From Stomoxys calcitrans (lineage: Eukaryota > Arthropoda > Insecta > Diptera > Muscidae), in NCBI RefSeq assembly GCF_963082655.1, contig NC_081556.1, positions 62,001-126,000 on the forward strand: a stretch of 64,000 bases of DNA, written 5' to 3'. Numbering within the stretch: position 1 is the first letter of the stretch; every line of letters starts with the position of its first letter. Position numbers and translations under genes: made by a program. This document shows, piece after piece, positions 48,040 to 59,169 of this stretch. Under the pieces are notes generated by a model, which saw only the letters and a program-made list of their open reading frames with translations, ran no database searches and was not told the DNA's origin.

Positions 48040-48120
48040 GGCGCGGCAAGTGATAGCAAGCGCAGGGCATGTGGGGAAGATGAGACGTTGGAGCATTTCC
48101 TATCCATTTACCGGCACTTA
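48040..48120 (+). mobile_element. Short LINE C-terminal fragment
   Basis: 'ggcgcggcaagtgataRcaag' and 'gggaagatgagacgttggagc' match the reverse complement of 55300-55370, the zinc-knuckle-like end (AASDNMSKACGEDDETLEHF) of the LINE there. It abuts the mitochondrial insert. Confidence 0.7.
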
Positions 48121-48126
48121 GGTGTT

Positions 48127-48359
48127 CGCCTGTTTGTCAAAAACATGTCTTTTTGAATTAAATTTAAAGTCTAACCTGCCCACTGAATTATTTAAATGGC
48201 CGCAGTATCCTAACTGTGCAAAGGTAGCATAATCATTAGTCTTTTAATTGAAGGCTGGTATGAATGGTTGGACGAGATATTAACTGTTTCATATAAATTT
48301 ATAATAGAATTTTATTTTTTAATCAAAAAGTTAAAATATATTTAAAAGACGAGAAGACC
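48127..48359 (+). pseudogene. Nuclear copy of mitochondrial 16S rRNA (NUMT)
   Basis: Starts at the universal 16S 'ar' primer site ('cgcctgtttgtcaaaaacat', one change), continues through 'aacctgcccactgaatt', 'ggccgcagtatcctaactg' and 'gcaaaggtagcataatcatt', and ends at 'gacgagaagacc'. This order and wording are those of insect mitochondrial large rRNA, domains IV-V. It is ~233 bp, flanked by nuclear LINE and muscid-type repeats, and cannot be a working rRNA gene. Confidence 0.93.
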
Positions 48360-48360
48360 G

Positions 48361-48790
48361 ATCTGCCGTATAAGGGTCTAAGGCCCATAAAAGCTGCACT
48401 TATTTCCCGATTTCGCTGAAATTTAAAACAGCCTCCCGACATCCAACACAAATGTGGCTCATATCGAACTATATTAATATATAACTGCTATATAGACCGA
48501 TCGGCCGGTAAAAGGTTTGAGCCCATAAAAAATGTATTTATTTCGCTGAAATTTGAAACAGTGAGTTGGTGTAAGTCCTCCCGACATCCTACCTAAATAT
48601 GTTTCAGATCGGACTATATTTAGATATAGCCGATTAAGGCTATGAAGCCCATAAAAGCTTTATTTATTACCCGATTTCGCTGAAGTGTGAAACAGTGAGT
48701 TGTTTTAAGCCTCCCGCCATCTGACCCAAATATGGTAAAGATCGAACGATATTAAGATATAGCTGTCATTTGGACCGATATTCCGATTCG
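48361..48790 (+). repeat. Muscid-type dispersed repeat, internally repeated
   Basis: Three diverged phrases 'cccataaaagc(t)', 'gatttcgctgaaatt', 'gcctcccgacatc' and 'tatagctg' recur about every 120-130 bp. Confidence 0.6.
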
Positions 48791-48794
48791 CTTC

Positions 48795-48890
48795 ATTTTT
48801 GAAGAAGTACGGTCCAATGATGGCACCAGTCCATAAACCGCAACAAACCTACTTTTCCTCCAATCCGAAAATTTTGCTTATTTACGTACC
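48795..48890 (-). mobile_element. Old mariner fragment
   Basis: 'agtacggtccaatgatggca', 'cataaaccgcaacaaac' and 'attttgcttatttacgta' align with the core of the foldbacks at 44.46 and 61.88 kb, but with many changes and a deletion. It is an older relic of the same transposase family. Confidence 0.65.
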
Positions 48891-49180
48891 CAAATTGCAC
48901 ATTTTGTCCATGAACGTTCCACTAAAGAACAGGGGCAAACTTCTCACATATCAATGAGTGCAATCCGATTCAAGTTTAAGCTCAATGATAAGGGGCCTAC
49001 TTTTTATAACCGAGTCCGAACGGCGTGGCGCATTGCGACACCTTCTCAATATCAATGAGTGCAACCCGATTCAAGATTAAGCTCAATGATAAGGGGCCTA
49101 ATTTTTATAGCCGAGTCTGAACGGTGTGACGCAGTACGACACCTCTTTGGAGAGAAGTTTTACATGGCATAGTACCTCAC
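48890..49180 (-). repeat. SINE family A fragment with tandem duplication
   Basis: A ~97-bp stretch ('atatcaatgagtgcaa' to 'gcgacacct') is present twice, beginning near 48948 and 49050. It then continues to 'gtacctcacaaatg'. The tRNA-like head is missing. Confidence 0.7.
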
Positions 49181-49394
49181 AAATGAAAGGTGTACGTCTG
49201 TGTATAATTAGTAGTAAATATAAATCCTTAGTGAAATCATTTGGGTTAAATTATTTCATCACTGCATAAATTGCATATTTCACTTCAATTTCAAAAGTTC
49301 CTAGAACCAAAGTTAAATAAAGACCAGCATAATTTTTAGCTTTTTTTTATTAGAAATACCAAAATTTCATGCCACATCACGCTGCATGTTTGGG

Positions 49395-49703
49395 CTATTC
49401 TGAACAGTATCGATGTGAACTAATTTCCACTATACCATTGCAGCATATTAATTTTCTTCCTGTAATTGTGTTCTGAGACGCGAAAGAAAAACAATATTGG
49501 AACAGAAACAAGAGATGAGTATCGTAACTGGCCAAATTTACCTTTTGCAACCTGAGTGTGTTGCTGACGCCTTTTTGTCGGCGGCACATGTATCTGCATT
49601 CCCCTGAAGGGTTTATGACGTTGCGCATGACTATTGCATATTTGTTTTTATTATAAACACAGACAGTTTCCAATAACAGCATAAAATGGTCACAGGTAAA
49701 CAT
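49395..49703 (-). CDS. Candidate small cysteine-rich protein, two exons (79 aa)
   Basis: Exons 49542-49703 and 49395-49472, joined by a 69-nt intron (AAG|GTAAAT, a very T-rich tract, CTCAG) in phase 0. The protein has seven cysteines, including NPSGECRYMCRRQKG and KLICCNG, and ends RYCSE. A minus-strand AATAAA at 49345-49350 follows the stop by 45 nt, and a TATTTAAA-type box lies ~45 nt before the ATG. The N-terminus (MFTCDHFMLLLETVC) is only a weak signal-peptide candidate. The intron has no stop and is a multiple of three, so an unspliced 102-aa form is possible. I do not recognise the family. Confidence 0.4.
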   Translation of the reverse strand: MFTCDHFMLLLETVCVYNKNKYAIVMRNVINPSGECRYMCRRQKGVSNTLRLQKVNLASYDTHLLFLFQYCFSFASQNTITGRKLICCNGIVEISSHRYCSE

Positions 49704-50139
49704 TTAGAATGTCCAATATACAGAGTAAAATGAAGGCGGATTTGGCTTTTTAAATAAGAACTTGTATCAGTATTAAACATTTAGGGTTTCTAACATGGGT
49801 CTTTTGTCCTATACAAAGTGAAGAATATTATTCAATTTGAAGAATATAGGTTTGTAGCAAGCTTTGAATACAACACAACAACATGTTTATATTGGGTAAA
49901 TAAAAGCGTTTTTTTCTATAGGAATATTGAACTTGTTGAGAAGAAACTTGGTTAAGTAAAACGACTTCCCAAAACCAAGTTAACGAACTGTTTGCGACTA
50001 AATATAGATGAGAAAAACTTACTTAAAACAATTTTCCTCGTTTTAATCAAAATTTTATCAAATTAGTTTAAAATTAGCTAACTTATTTGAAATAAAAATT
50101 TTACATTATTTTATGCGCACCATTTTTCTGAGTGCACAG

Positions 50140-50610
50140 ATACTTCTTATAGATGTAGGTCTTTGGGGATTGTAAATGGGCGAAATCGGTCCATGTTTAG
50201 ATATAACACCCATATAAACCCATCTCCGGATTGTACTTGTTGATCCCTAGAGGTAGCAAATCTTCTCTGAAATTTTGCACAGTAACTAGCTATGACCTCC
50301 AACTTGGCACGGAATGAATCGTAATGGGATAAGGCAATATAATACACTACATCAGAATCGCGCACTCTCAAGGGACTCAAGAAGTCAAATCAGGAGATCG
50401 GTTTATATGGGACTGATTTGGTCCATTTTCAAACCCTCATACTATGGTGGAGATTATACGCGGCACAAATATCTTTCGCGTCTCAGAATTCATCGAAATC
50501 GTATAATAAATGCGTCATCTAGAGGGCCGTAATAAGAAAGATCAGTCTATATGGGAGCTATGTTCACATATAGTACAATCTGGACCGTGTACGGCAGATA
50601 TCGCAAATGA
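50140..50610 (+). repeat. Muscid-type dispersed repeat
   Basis: 'ggagatcggtttatatggga', 'gaatcgcgcactctcaaggg' and 'tatatgggagctatg' belong to the same family as 63.5-64 kb. Confidence 0.6.
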
Positions 50611-50742
50611 TATTCTATAAAATGAAAGATTTACTTTGACATGTCGTTGCAATTGTTGGCGACTTTACACGAATAAATGCGTAAATCGTCGGAAGAGATA
50701 AGGTTGAACGATCTGAGTTGTTCTTTATCCACAGACACTTAC

Positions 50743-52806
50743 CTTTTTTGCCAAATATTTTTTGCAATTATAGTCTTCGAATTGATTGTTGCCAAGTCGG
50801 TCAGCAGTCGGTGTAGGAAAATCGAAGGACATGCGATCCAGAGCATGGAATATTTTTAGCGAGTATCGATATGAGGTACGCCTATCCTTTGGACTATATA
50901 CCTTTCCGAAACGTCGTGCTATCCATTCTCGTAACATGGGAAGTTTGTAAGCCTCGGGAAGTTGGGCTAAGACAAATTTTGGATTTCTCCGCATACTCTG
51001 AAAGGCTTTTGCAAGCATTTTGTCCAAAACATTTTTATCTTCGGCGTTAACTGGAGGCGGCTGTTTTGCAGCTCAGACGCGTTCCGATGAACTTGTTCCG
51101 ATTTGTATTCCTTTAGTTTGCTTTTCCAAATTTTTGATACAATGATCAAATTCGATGCGGCATTTTGAAGCTCATTAAGGTACGAAATGTCCATATCTAA
51201 TGCTTCAATGAAGGCCATTCTAAGTTTCTGGCTGTTTCTTCCTTGAGGAAAGCGTTATCCTTCTGCTTGCAATGGAATATTTTTCTGTAGTCAAACTGGT
51301 AGGGTTTATTATTTGAAGATGCATTGAAAAATGATTGGGAGGGTCCAGTAATGTCGGCGACGTGTAAATGTTTTGCCGTAAAGATTGACATTTGCGAAGT
51401 CGATTTTCCACTCATTAAAAGATTAACGTGTGTATCATTTATAGGCGAATGCTTTAGATTTTCAAATACTGTTTTTGAAAGTTGGACGTCTTGGATTAAC
51501 ATGTTACATTCATCGCACCCTAGATCTCCACATGGCTCTGTCATTGCGGCGCCCATTAGAACATTGCCGCTGTTACCGTCTTCACCGGCAGATAAAGCCA
51601 CTTGGTCACAATTATTAACAATAGTAGATAGTGTAAATTCCTTTCTGATCTTTGCAGTTTGGCTCCGAAATGAACACAACTGTTTGTCTATCTCGCATTG
51701 AAGGTAATCATTGATTCGACAACCCCGTTGCTGAAAATACATAAATATCACATACTTACATAAAGACATGGACGCATTGTAAAATATGTGGAATTTACCT
51801 TTGCGATAGCGGCGGCATTGTCGAAGGACCTCTTTAGGCATCTTTCCCGAGTTTTAATTTTAAACTGCCGAATATAACGTTCTTCAATCTGCTTCAGGTT
51901 CTTGTGATATGAGCACAACATTCTTAGAGTCCCTGGTTCTAGTTTCGCCGCTCCCAAGTCATCAAATATACTGGCGATAGCATTCCGAATAACAGCGTAT
52001 GCAACCCTTCGTCCGGCATTAAAGTCATGTTCTGCATACCAGCGATTACATTCATTATGGACGATGTGAATGGGGTCGACGTAAGCCGAATACGTATTAA
52101 ATTGAACTTTTAAATTCGGAACATCGATGGTCATAGACTTACCACGACGTTGGGGTCTTTTCATTTTCTCAAAGTATGGTAATTTGCAAACCGTGGCACC
52201 ATTCTTTAACTCATATTTCGACCGCGAATTCCTAGAAAACAACTGAGGCTGCTTTGGGAATGGCTTCGACACAGTTTTGTCATCGCCAACCAATGGTTGC
52301 TGTGGGATTGGGTTCGACACAGTTTTGCCACCGCAAACCTTGGGTACAATTTTGTCCAGTTCTCGCAATGTGGTGATCATATCCAAGTGACAAATAGCCG
52401 AACATATAAGCTGTTCATTAAGATTGTATTTGCTTTGGTTAGGATTCTTGTAGCACATCTCCATTAGAAACCAAAGGAAGGCCAAGTCATTGCCACGACT
52501 AAGCTGTAGCAGGCATTTAAGATCCTTGGACGAAACCATGGGCTCCAAACCTATCATGTGCAAACAATACTTTACTCGATGCGTTGTTCTCTGTTCGATG
52601 TCATCATGAATAGCGTTGAAAAGTTTATTGGATCCTTGCAAGTGAAAAATCGACGTTCCTCGAAACCATGGCGCCACATCCTTATTGCGCAAAAAGTCTC
52701 TGATAAATAATTTTCGCTTTGCATCTTTCTTCATTGACCCTGTTTGCCCTTGCGCAGAATTTTGCCAATTTCGATCCAACTCATCAGAATTTTGGTTCAT
52801 ATTCAT
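50743..52806 (-). CDS. Unrecognised multi-exon gene, at least 619 aa
   Basis: Exon 1 is 51799-52806 (ATG at 52806, MNMNQNSDELDRNW) and ends GCAAAG|GTAAAT. A 68-nt intron leads to exon 2 (from 51730, QRGCRINDYLQCEID). Exon 2 runs open to about 51260, but the coding-like text then moves to a second frame (KLRMAFIEALDMDISYLNEL) and a third (DKNVLDKMLAKAFQSMRR), which ends at a consensus AAG|GTAAGT donor (50743). Introns 51238-51296 (59 nt) and 51061-51140 (80 nt) would restore one frame, but their donors (GTTTGA, GTATCA) are weak; single-base deletions are the alternative. A last exon may lie left of 50743, perhaps 50564-50614. The protein is Lys/Leu-rich and mostly soluble, with Cys pairs (EPCGDLGCDECN). 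I do not recognise it. Confidence 0.7.
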
Positions 52807-53535
52807 CTCTTACGTATATAAAATATAAACTTGAATATTTACATATAAATTTGAAAATGACACAAGGACTGCTTAGGTAGGTTTTTTTTTACTTTTTAGG
52901 GGTGGCCCTAGTTACCTACCTCAGAAACTTCCTTTAAATGTAGTTATCAAAGTTGTTCCTGATTCACACCGGTAATTTTTATGATTTCCTTTCGAGCTCC
53001 CACTTTTATTCGCCCCATGACATCAAATTTCTGTTCTTTGGCACCTGACTCTATTAGTGCTATTTGATCTCTCCTCAATTAACTGACATTTTTCTCTTTT
53101 TTTAATAACTTTTTGAGTGTTGAATTTGAGGCTTCGAGCTAGTATTTAGGTGTGGGAATCGATATTGAGAGGTCTAATGCTAGTAACAACTCGCAACATT
53201 TTAACGACTTCGAATGAAAGATGCATTCTTACGAGTGTTTGTTTGTAACTGAAGGGACGGGAATTTAGGAAAACAAAAACACCCAACAAGTCAGAATATG
53301 GTAAGGGAACTATTTTAAAAATTTAACTTATTTTTTAAATTGTAAGGGAACTTCTTTAAAAAATGTAAAAAAATTTTTAAACTTCAATAAGGTTTGTATT
53401 TGGACTTATAACACATACATTTATCAAGTGTCATCCTTTTGGGTGTTACAAAGAAATAATCTTAGTTATAACATGGTTATAAACTTAGTCAAAATAAACT
53501 GTAAATTAAAAAAAATAATTCTTGCATCCTATTGC
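52807..53535. other. 5' flank of the 52.8-kb gene, nothing recognised
   Basis: AT-rich; no dispersed repeat seen. Confidence 0.35.
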
Positions 53536-53539
53536 GTGG

Positions 53540-54000
53540 GCCTCTATTCTCATATCGATCAGTGCTGTCCAATCAAATTGTACCTTAACCCAATATGACC
53601 TGACTTTCAATGTCTAAAGTATTTTTTTTGACTTAGTTTTTCTTTAATTTAGCGCAGAAATGTGGATTTTACAGCCTTTGAAAATAAACTCGTATTGGAG
53701 TTGAATGTAGTAGCCCATAGTATTCCTACAAATATATTTTTTAACCAACATTCCAGTATTAGCGAGAGGATAACCAACACTGAACATTTTTCTTTATTTC
53801 TTACCACCCTTCTACCCAAGCATTCTATGTCACAGGCGGACATCTTACCCTATGAGCCACGGATTTCAAGAATATTTAGAAATGTTTTTTTTTAGTTGCA
53901 TCCCAAAACAAGGTTTCCTTTTTCCTTCATGCAGAGAAGTTTCTGGTTCTGATTCTGTGTCATAGGCAGACATCATGCTAACCTATTCGCCACAGTGCAC
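53540..54000 (-). repeat. Decayed SINE family A copies
   Basis: 'gatcagtgctgtccaatcaa', 'agcgagaggataaccaacac' and 'caggcggacatcttaccc' follow SINE order to a head remnant near 53835. A second head-like tail ('cataggcagacatcatgct') is at 53955-53995. Confidence 0.5.
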
Positions 54001-54399
54001 TGCGGGCTTAATTGTATGGGAAGGTGCTACAAAAACATTTCTAATAAAGCCATCGACACCACTGTCAAAAAAATTATCTACAAAATGGAATAGTAGTATT
54101 TTTTTGCTAAAACAGCAAACGTTTTGTGCTATTTTCAGGATATAAAAAAAAGAAAATTGCTTAAAATTGTACTAAATTATTAAAATATGTATATTGTAAC
54201 TCATCTTTTAATGAAAGGGGCAAGTAGCGTGCATTTTGTCCAAAATAGCAAAATGGCTATTAAAATCATATTTATGCTTATAAGCAAAATATTTATGTTT
54301 TAAATTGGCAAACATCATATTAATATATACTGAATGCTTCAATTGTTTTTTTTCGAAGTTCAAACTTATGCATAGTTTCACTCAAAAGTTGAAAATTGT

Positions 54400-54786
54400 T
54401 TATTTAATATCAGCAGACAGTGTTTGCTGTAGAAGCATCGCATGCTCCACCACAATTAATTCCATTTCTACTTTGAATTTTGTTTGGATTTCTATTGTAC
54501 TTATAACATATACGCTTCGCTTATCGTCTTGGGATCTTATTTGGCATTTTTTCAAAGAAATAGTCGATAAGAAATACGTAGAAAGTATTCGTAAGTCGTA
54601 TATTGGAATGTAAGGGCAGATATTATATTCTGCTGTCGGAAGTTTTTTATTTTCATACCAAATACGTTTTTTAATAAAAATAAGTAAAATAACAAAAGGA
54701 ATAAATGAACCATTGAAACCAATAAAACAAACAAAAATGATGCCGACAATAGTTTTAGCGTTGCCACTAAGATATCTTTTTGCCAT
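54400..54786 (-). CDS. Candidate small single-pass membrane protein (128 aa)
   Basis: ATG at 54786 (MAKRYLSGNAKTIVG), then a hydrophobic span of ~27 residues (IIFVCFIGFNGSF to LLIFI), a basic KKRIWYENKKLP stop-transfer segment and a polar C-terminus. Its only relative I can see is the inverted copy at 54846-55036, which keeps VCFIGF.GSF and NKKLP while many bases between have changed, suggesting past coding constraint. No family is recognised. The C-terminal 60 residues have no counterpart in the copy and may be read-through or an intron. Confidence 0.35.
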   Translation of the reverse strand: MAKRYLSGNAKTIVGIIFVCFIGFNGSFIPFVILLIFIKKRIWYENKKLPTAEYNICPYIPIYDLRILSTYFLSTISLKKCQIRSQDDKRSVYVISTIEIQTKFKVEMELIVVEHAMLLQQTLSADIK

Positions 54787-54845
54787 TTTCCTCACTATAG
54801 AGAGAGTACTATTTTTTCGCTTATTTTCTTCCAGCGTTTTGCCGA

Positions 54846-55036
54846 CGTTTTTTTATAGTGAGGAAGGGAAATGGCGAAAAAATTATTATAGTGGCTATAT
54901 AGTAACTATTGCCGGCATCATTTATGTTTGTTTTATTGGTTTCAGTGGTTCGTTTGTCTTTATTCATTTGAGAAAAAGTATAAAACATAGAAAACACAAT
55001 AAAAAACTCCCAGCTTTCAAAATATTAAATTTTTAG
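54846..55036 (+). pseudogene. Inverted, frameshifted copy of the 54.4-54.8 kb membrane reading frame
   Basis: Shares the leader ('tatagtgagga') and then SGYIVTIAGIIYVCFIGFSG, followed by NKKLP and a stop at 55034. The ATG frame (MAKKLL) hits TAG after six codons because of one extra base beside an A run, so it looks broken. About 60 bp separate the two head-to-head copies. Confidence 0.4.
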
Positions 55037-55159
55037 GATCGTGTGACTAGCTTAGGTTATTTTAGGTTGAAAAGAGGGTGCAGATATTAATCCGCCCATG
55101 CCACTATGGACAACAGCTAAGCTAGTAATCGGCTTGTTGTGCGCTCCAAACAGAACGTT

Positions 55160-55735
55160 TTAAGTTAGGAATTCCGTGCTACTTACAAAATCCTTAATTG
55201 TTTTCAATACCACTCCCTTAAATTGTTTCATGTCCGATATTGTGTCTCCAACTAAGTACCGGTATCTGTTGGACGCGAAAGCCAGGCAATGACAGAAGAA
55301 ATGCTCCAACGTCTCATCATCTTCCCCGCATGCCTTACTCATGTTATCACTTGCCGCACCGATTTTACATAAGTTAGCTCGTAGCCCTATGTGTCCCGTT
55401 ATGATACCAATAGCTATACCGACCTCCTTCTTGCTTCCTTTCAGTAATAGCCTCGTCTTCTCACGATCTGGAAGCCCCATAGGATTTTTGCCGTCCTACC
55501 GACCGTTTCGCTGTTCCACAATGTTGCATGCGCATTCGTCGCCCAATCCCTTAACTCGGACGCGTCGGGTTTACCAAGTTTATTGACGGCAGTCCTCTGG
55601 CCTTCACCGCCAAATCGTCTGCCCTTTCATTTTCCCTTACTCCGTTATGGCCCGGCAACAAAACGATGCGGATTTTGCCATCTTCAGAGAAGACGTTAAT
55701 CTTGTTTTGCTTATAATTCACATAGAAAAGCAAAA
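55160..55735 (-). mobile_element. LINE RNase H and C-terminal relic
   Basis: The minus strand reads RIVLLPGHNGVRENERADDLA (RNase H, the final catalytic HNG..ENE.AD block) and then GHIGLRANLCKIGAASDN, EDDETLEHFFCHCLAF and a short C-terminus. This is the typical end of I/jockey-type elements. One frame break lies near 55500. Fragments of the same family are at 40200 and 48040. Confidence 0.8.
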
Positions 55736-55739
55736 CAAC

Positions 55740-58050
55740 AAAGACCCCTTTAAGAAGTCAAGGCTAATTGTGGTGTGCATATGCATTGGGCTGGCTACCA
55801 TGATGTCTTTTTGAAGCGATATTGGCTGTTAGATTTGATTTATTTCTTACTGCGCTATAAGAAAAAGTTAACCACTTATACCTAACGTTTCATTTGAAAG
55901 GCATGCTTCTACACAGAAAAAATAAAAAAATGGTTAAATAAAGAAGTTTGTACATTCAATTAAAAATTTCGATAAAATCGGACCTATAAACGAATTTATA
56001 TTATTGATTAACAATTTTGTAATTTGGATTTATAACAATCTCAAAAGTTCAACTAAAGCGGTTATTAAATAAATAGACCAATTTATTTGAAAGTTGCCGC
56101 TTCTCTCAAATAACATTTTTACCAATTTTATAAAAGGAAATATTGATATAATTAAAAAAACTTTTTATTTTATTGAATTTCGGATAAAACTCGTAATATA
56201 TTGCTTTAAAATGTCAACTTTTTAATTTATATTTTCTAAAAGAAAGAAAAAAAATTGCATTTCCTTTAAAAAAGTATAAAAAACAAAATAATTTCTAAAC
56301 ACATTAAAGTGAATAAATGCCAATCATAGCATTTTGCGCACAATACTACGAAATTTAGATCCACATGAAAGAATATCTTTCGTCATCAGCGTCGTTTTCC
56401 ATGCCATTATAGTCTCTATAGGGATAATAACATATTACAATAAAATAATATTTATAAATACCACCTCTACCTTCTTCCATATCCTCAAATTTTTTCGTTT
56501 GAAATGTATCTATTTCATTTGTTCACATCCGAATTTTTTTCTATTTTTCACTATTTTAATAACTTATTATTTCATTATTTAATCATTTTTATTTTATTCA
56601 GAGATAAATAAAAACCACATTCTTTTTTTCTTGATATTTTTTGTCTAGCCATGCCACTAGACATATATTTGGTTCATTCGCACTTGTTCGCATTACATAT
56701 GTGTGAAAGAGGACACAACAGATCACAGAAATAGGTACTCACAATTTGTATTATTAAATAACAATTTAATTCATACAATTAATATTTTTATATGTTCAAC
56801 GTATGCCTTCTTTACCAATCACTTACCATGAAACAAAAAAAAAGGATTTGACTGCAAAAAAATTTAAAGCAATTATCGCCTTGTTTAAAAAGCTTTTTAG
56901 AAGTCCACACCATGTTTAATCGGTCAAATTTAGGTCTATATTTTTCAGATTTCAATGTCAAAAATAATTAAAGCAATTAACACTTTGTTTAAAAAGCTTT
57001 TTAGAAGTCCATACCATGTTTAATCGGTCAAATTGAGATCTAGTAGAATACGCATAAGTGAGCTCGTAGTCCTACGTGGTTTATTTCACAAAATTGAAAA
57101 GAATGGAGAAACTATACTAGCTGTAGGTTAAGAAATGTTTTGACAGTGAATTTTAACTAACGTGTCCAGAAGTCACCACAACGTCATTACCCGAAACTTA
57201 AACCTTTTTTCTGTTTTCAAACACATAAGTTGCTTCGGCTATGGGTTAAATCAATCGAATTTATAGTGTATACGTAATATATAGTATATGATTCCGAACA
57301 ATCATACGTCATATTGATCGTGTGTCACCTAAAAGGTTAAGTCATCCGTTCTTCTTCTGAGGTGAATAAAAAAACAAGTTTGTGAAGATAAACTAGGACA
57401 AATATGACCTCTGTTGACATATATCACAGTTGAAAATTGACGCGGCCTTTATCAATCATCTCTAACATCTAACATCTTCTGAAAACCCAGATGTACAGCG
57501 TACAAATTTTTAAGGTGTGAAAGGCATTTTCAATGGTAATTACTTTATATTTTGTGGAAAAAAAAATCTCTGAGAACTTTTGCTTTTAATTCAAACGGAA
57601 GTGGTTGATTCGTGTTAAACATGATATGAAACAATCAGTTTATAATTTATTCTTTATGAGGGGAACAAGGGAGAACTTACGAGAGAGCTTTGCGAGTAAA
57701 TTGAAAGGGTGGTTTTATTACGCAGAGCCAGCGCTACCAATGTTTTTGTTCTTCTTTGCGAGAAAGAACTTTCAGTTTTATTGAGTGTGATTTGGGCTTC
57801 AATTATAACAAATCAAAATAAAAGGTTGGCAAATTAACGAGAATAGTTTAGTCGTCGGTTAGTTGCGGCAAAGGGAAGAAGCAAAGCTAAAATAAGTAAT
57901 AACCTTCCGTTAATTTCATTTGTTCAAGTATGTAACATTGTAATAATAATGTAATTGAATTTATTAAATAAGTGTGAGCTCCCAGAGGGGTACTAGTTGC
58001 TTAAAATGAATGACCAGTGTGTTCAACTGTTTCCGTAGAGAACCGAGAAG
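55740..58050. other. AT-rich intergenic with a small direct duplication
   Basis: Mostly A/T runs. A ~73-bp phrase ('tttaaaaagctttttagaag' to 'tgtttaatcggtcaaatt') occurs at about 56862-56935 and 56968-57040. 57650-57930 is less AT-rich and may belong to the 5' region of the gene at 58.96 kb. Confidence 0.45.
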
Positions 58051-58057
58051 TTGCAAC

Positions 58058-58100
58058 TGTATATAAGAGACTGTCGGTCAAGAGAAATAGACTCTCGCGA
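58058..58100 (+). promoter_or_regulatory. Candidate TATA promoter for the 58.96-kb gene
   Basis: 'gtatataagag' at 58058, with a purine-rich initiator region about 30 bp on. It is the best TATA context upstream of the coding exon, which has its own splice acceptor and so needs an upstream exon. Confidence 0.3.
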
Positions 58101-58962
58101 ATGAATTGAGCGTGCTTTTGCTCTCTTTTCAAAAGTCTTTCTTGTTTTATTGCTTTCCATATGAAGTCACTGCGAAATATGTTGAATTCGATTGAAACGG
58201 GTACAAAATAAATAACTTGTCCTTATAATAATTTAAATTATAAATTAGTCTATAATAGGAATTTCATATTATTTGATTGGCTACGCTTAAAAAATTAACG
58301 GAGCAAGAATAACACTAACTAGATATTTATTTGCAAGTAAAAGTAATTTGTATAAAATTAAATTCGAGGTCGTTTAAGAAGTATAGATTTTATTCTTCAA
58401 AGTATGCATCGCACTGTCAACGACGCGCTTTTTTTTGTAATGCAATATATCGTCACCTTAAATGCAGGACATCGAAGCAAGGAAACATGAAACCATTGTA
58501 ACACTCAAAAAATAATTTTTCAACAACAAAAAAGGAATTAAGCATATTGTTAATCTCTAGCCTTTTACATATCTAAAAAGTCCCTGAAAACTCTATTGTT
58601 AATATTGTTAAGACATTTAAAAAGTTTAATTTTTGTGGGTTATGTTGTCTTGCATTTAAGCTGACAGTATGTACATACGTAGATGAAATTTATATTTTTA
58701 ACTTTACTAAACCACATAAGTTCATATACATACTAGGATTATTATATCATTTAAACGTGCATTAGAAATTTGGATACTTTAAATGATAATTGCCAAAAGT
58801 AAATTTTTAGATACAAATTCGATATTATTCTGAAAAGTTTTTTTTTTTGAAAATATTAAATAATTCATAAAGAATGATGTCACAATTTAAGAAGGAATAT
58901 ATAAGCGAAATTTTTAGCTGTAAGATATTCGATAAGAACTTTTGTTTTAACATACAGGAATA

Positions 58963-59158
58963 ATGAAGCAAATGAACGAAGTGATTAATGCAACAGATGC
59001 CTCGTATGCCAATGCAGTTTACGATGACACGCAAGAGAACAGCATTCCCCACCAAGATCAGCTGATTTCGCTAAACAATAACAAGGATACTATACATCTA
59101 ACAACAACGAAACAAGGCGGCATTCACTTTAAAAATTTGTGCAAAACTTGTCAATTTG
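58963..59158 (+). CDS. First coding exon of an unrecognised gene, continuing to the right
   Basis: Preceded by an acceptor (ACATACAG at 58950-58957) six bases before the ATG, and ended by CAATTTG|GTAAGTT in phase 1. Encodes 65 codons, MKQMNEVINATDASYANAVY to HFKNLCKTCQF, a polar, Asn/Thr/Gln-rich N-terminus ending in a CxxC pair. No matching phase-1 exon is visible in the remaining 4.8 kb, so the gene probably runs out of the window. The upstream acceptor implies a 5'UTR intron or, less likely, an earlier coding exon. No family recognised. Confidence 0.6.
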
Positions 59159-59169
59159 GTAAGTTATCG

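Noticed and set aside
48127..48359. A working rRNA gene
   Set aside because: Only a 233-bp internal slice of mitochondrial 16S, flanked by nuclear repeats.
49395..49472. Insulin-like A chain (CC...C near the C-terminus)
   Set aside because: The cysteine three residues after CC is missing and the spacing to the last cysteine is off by one.
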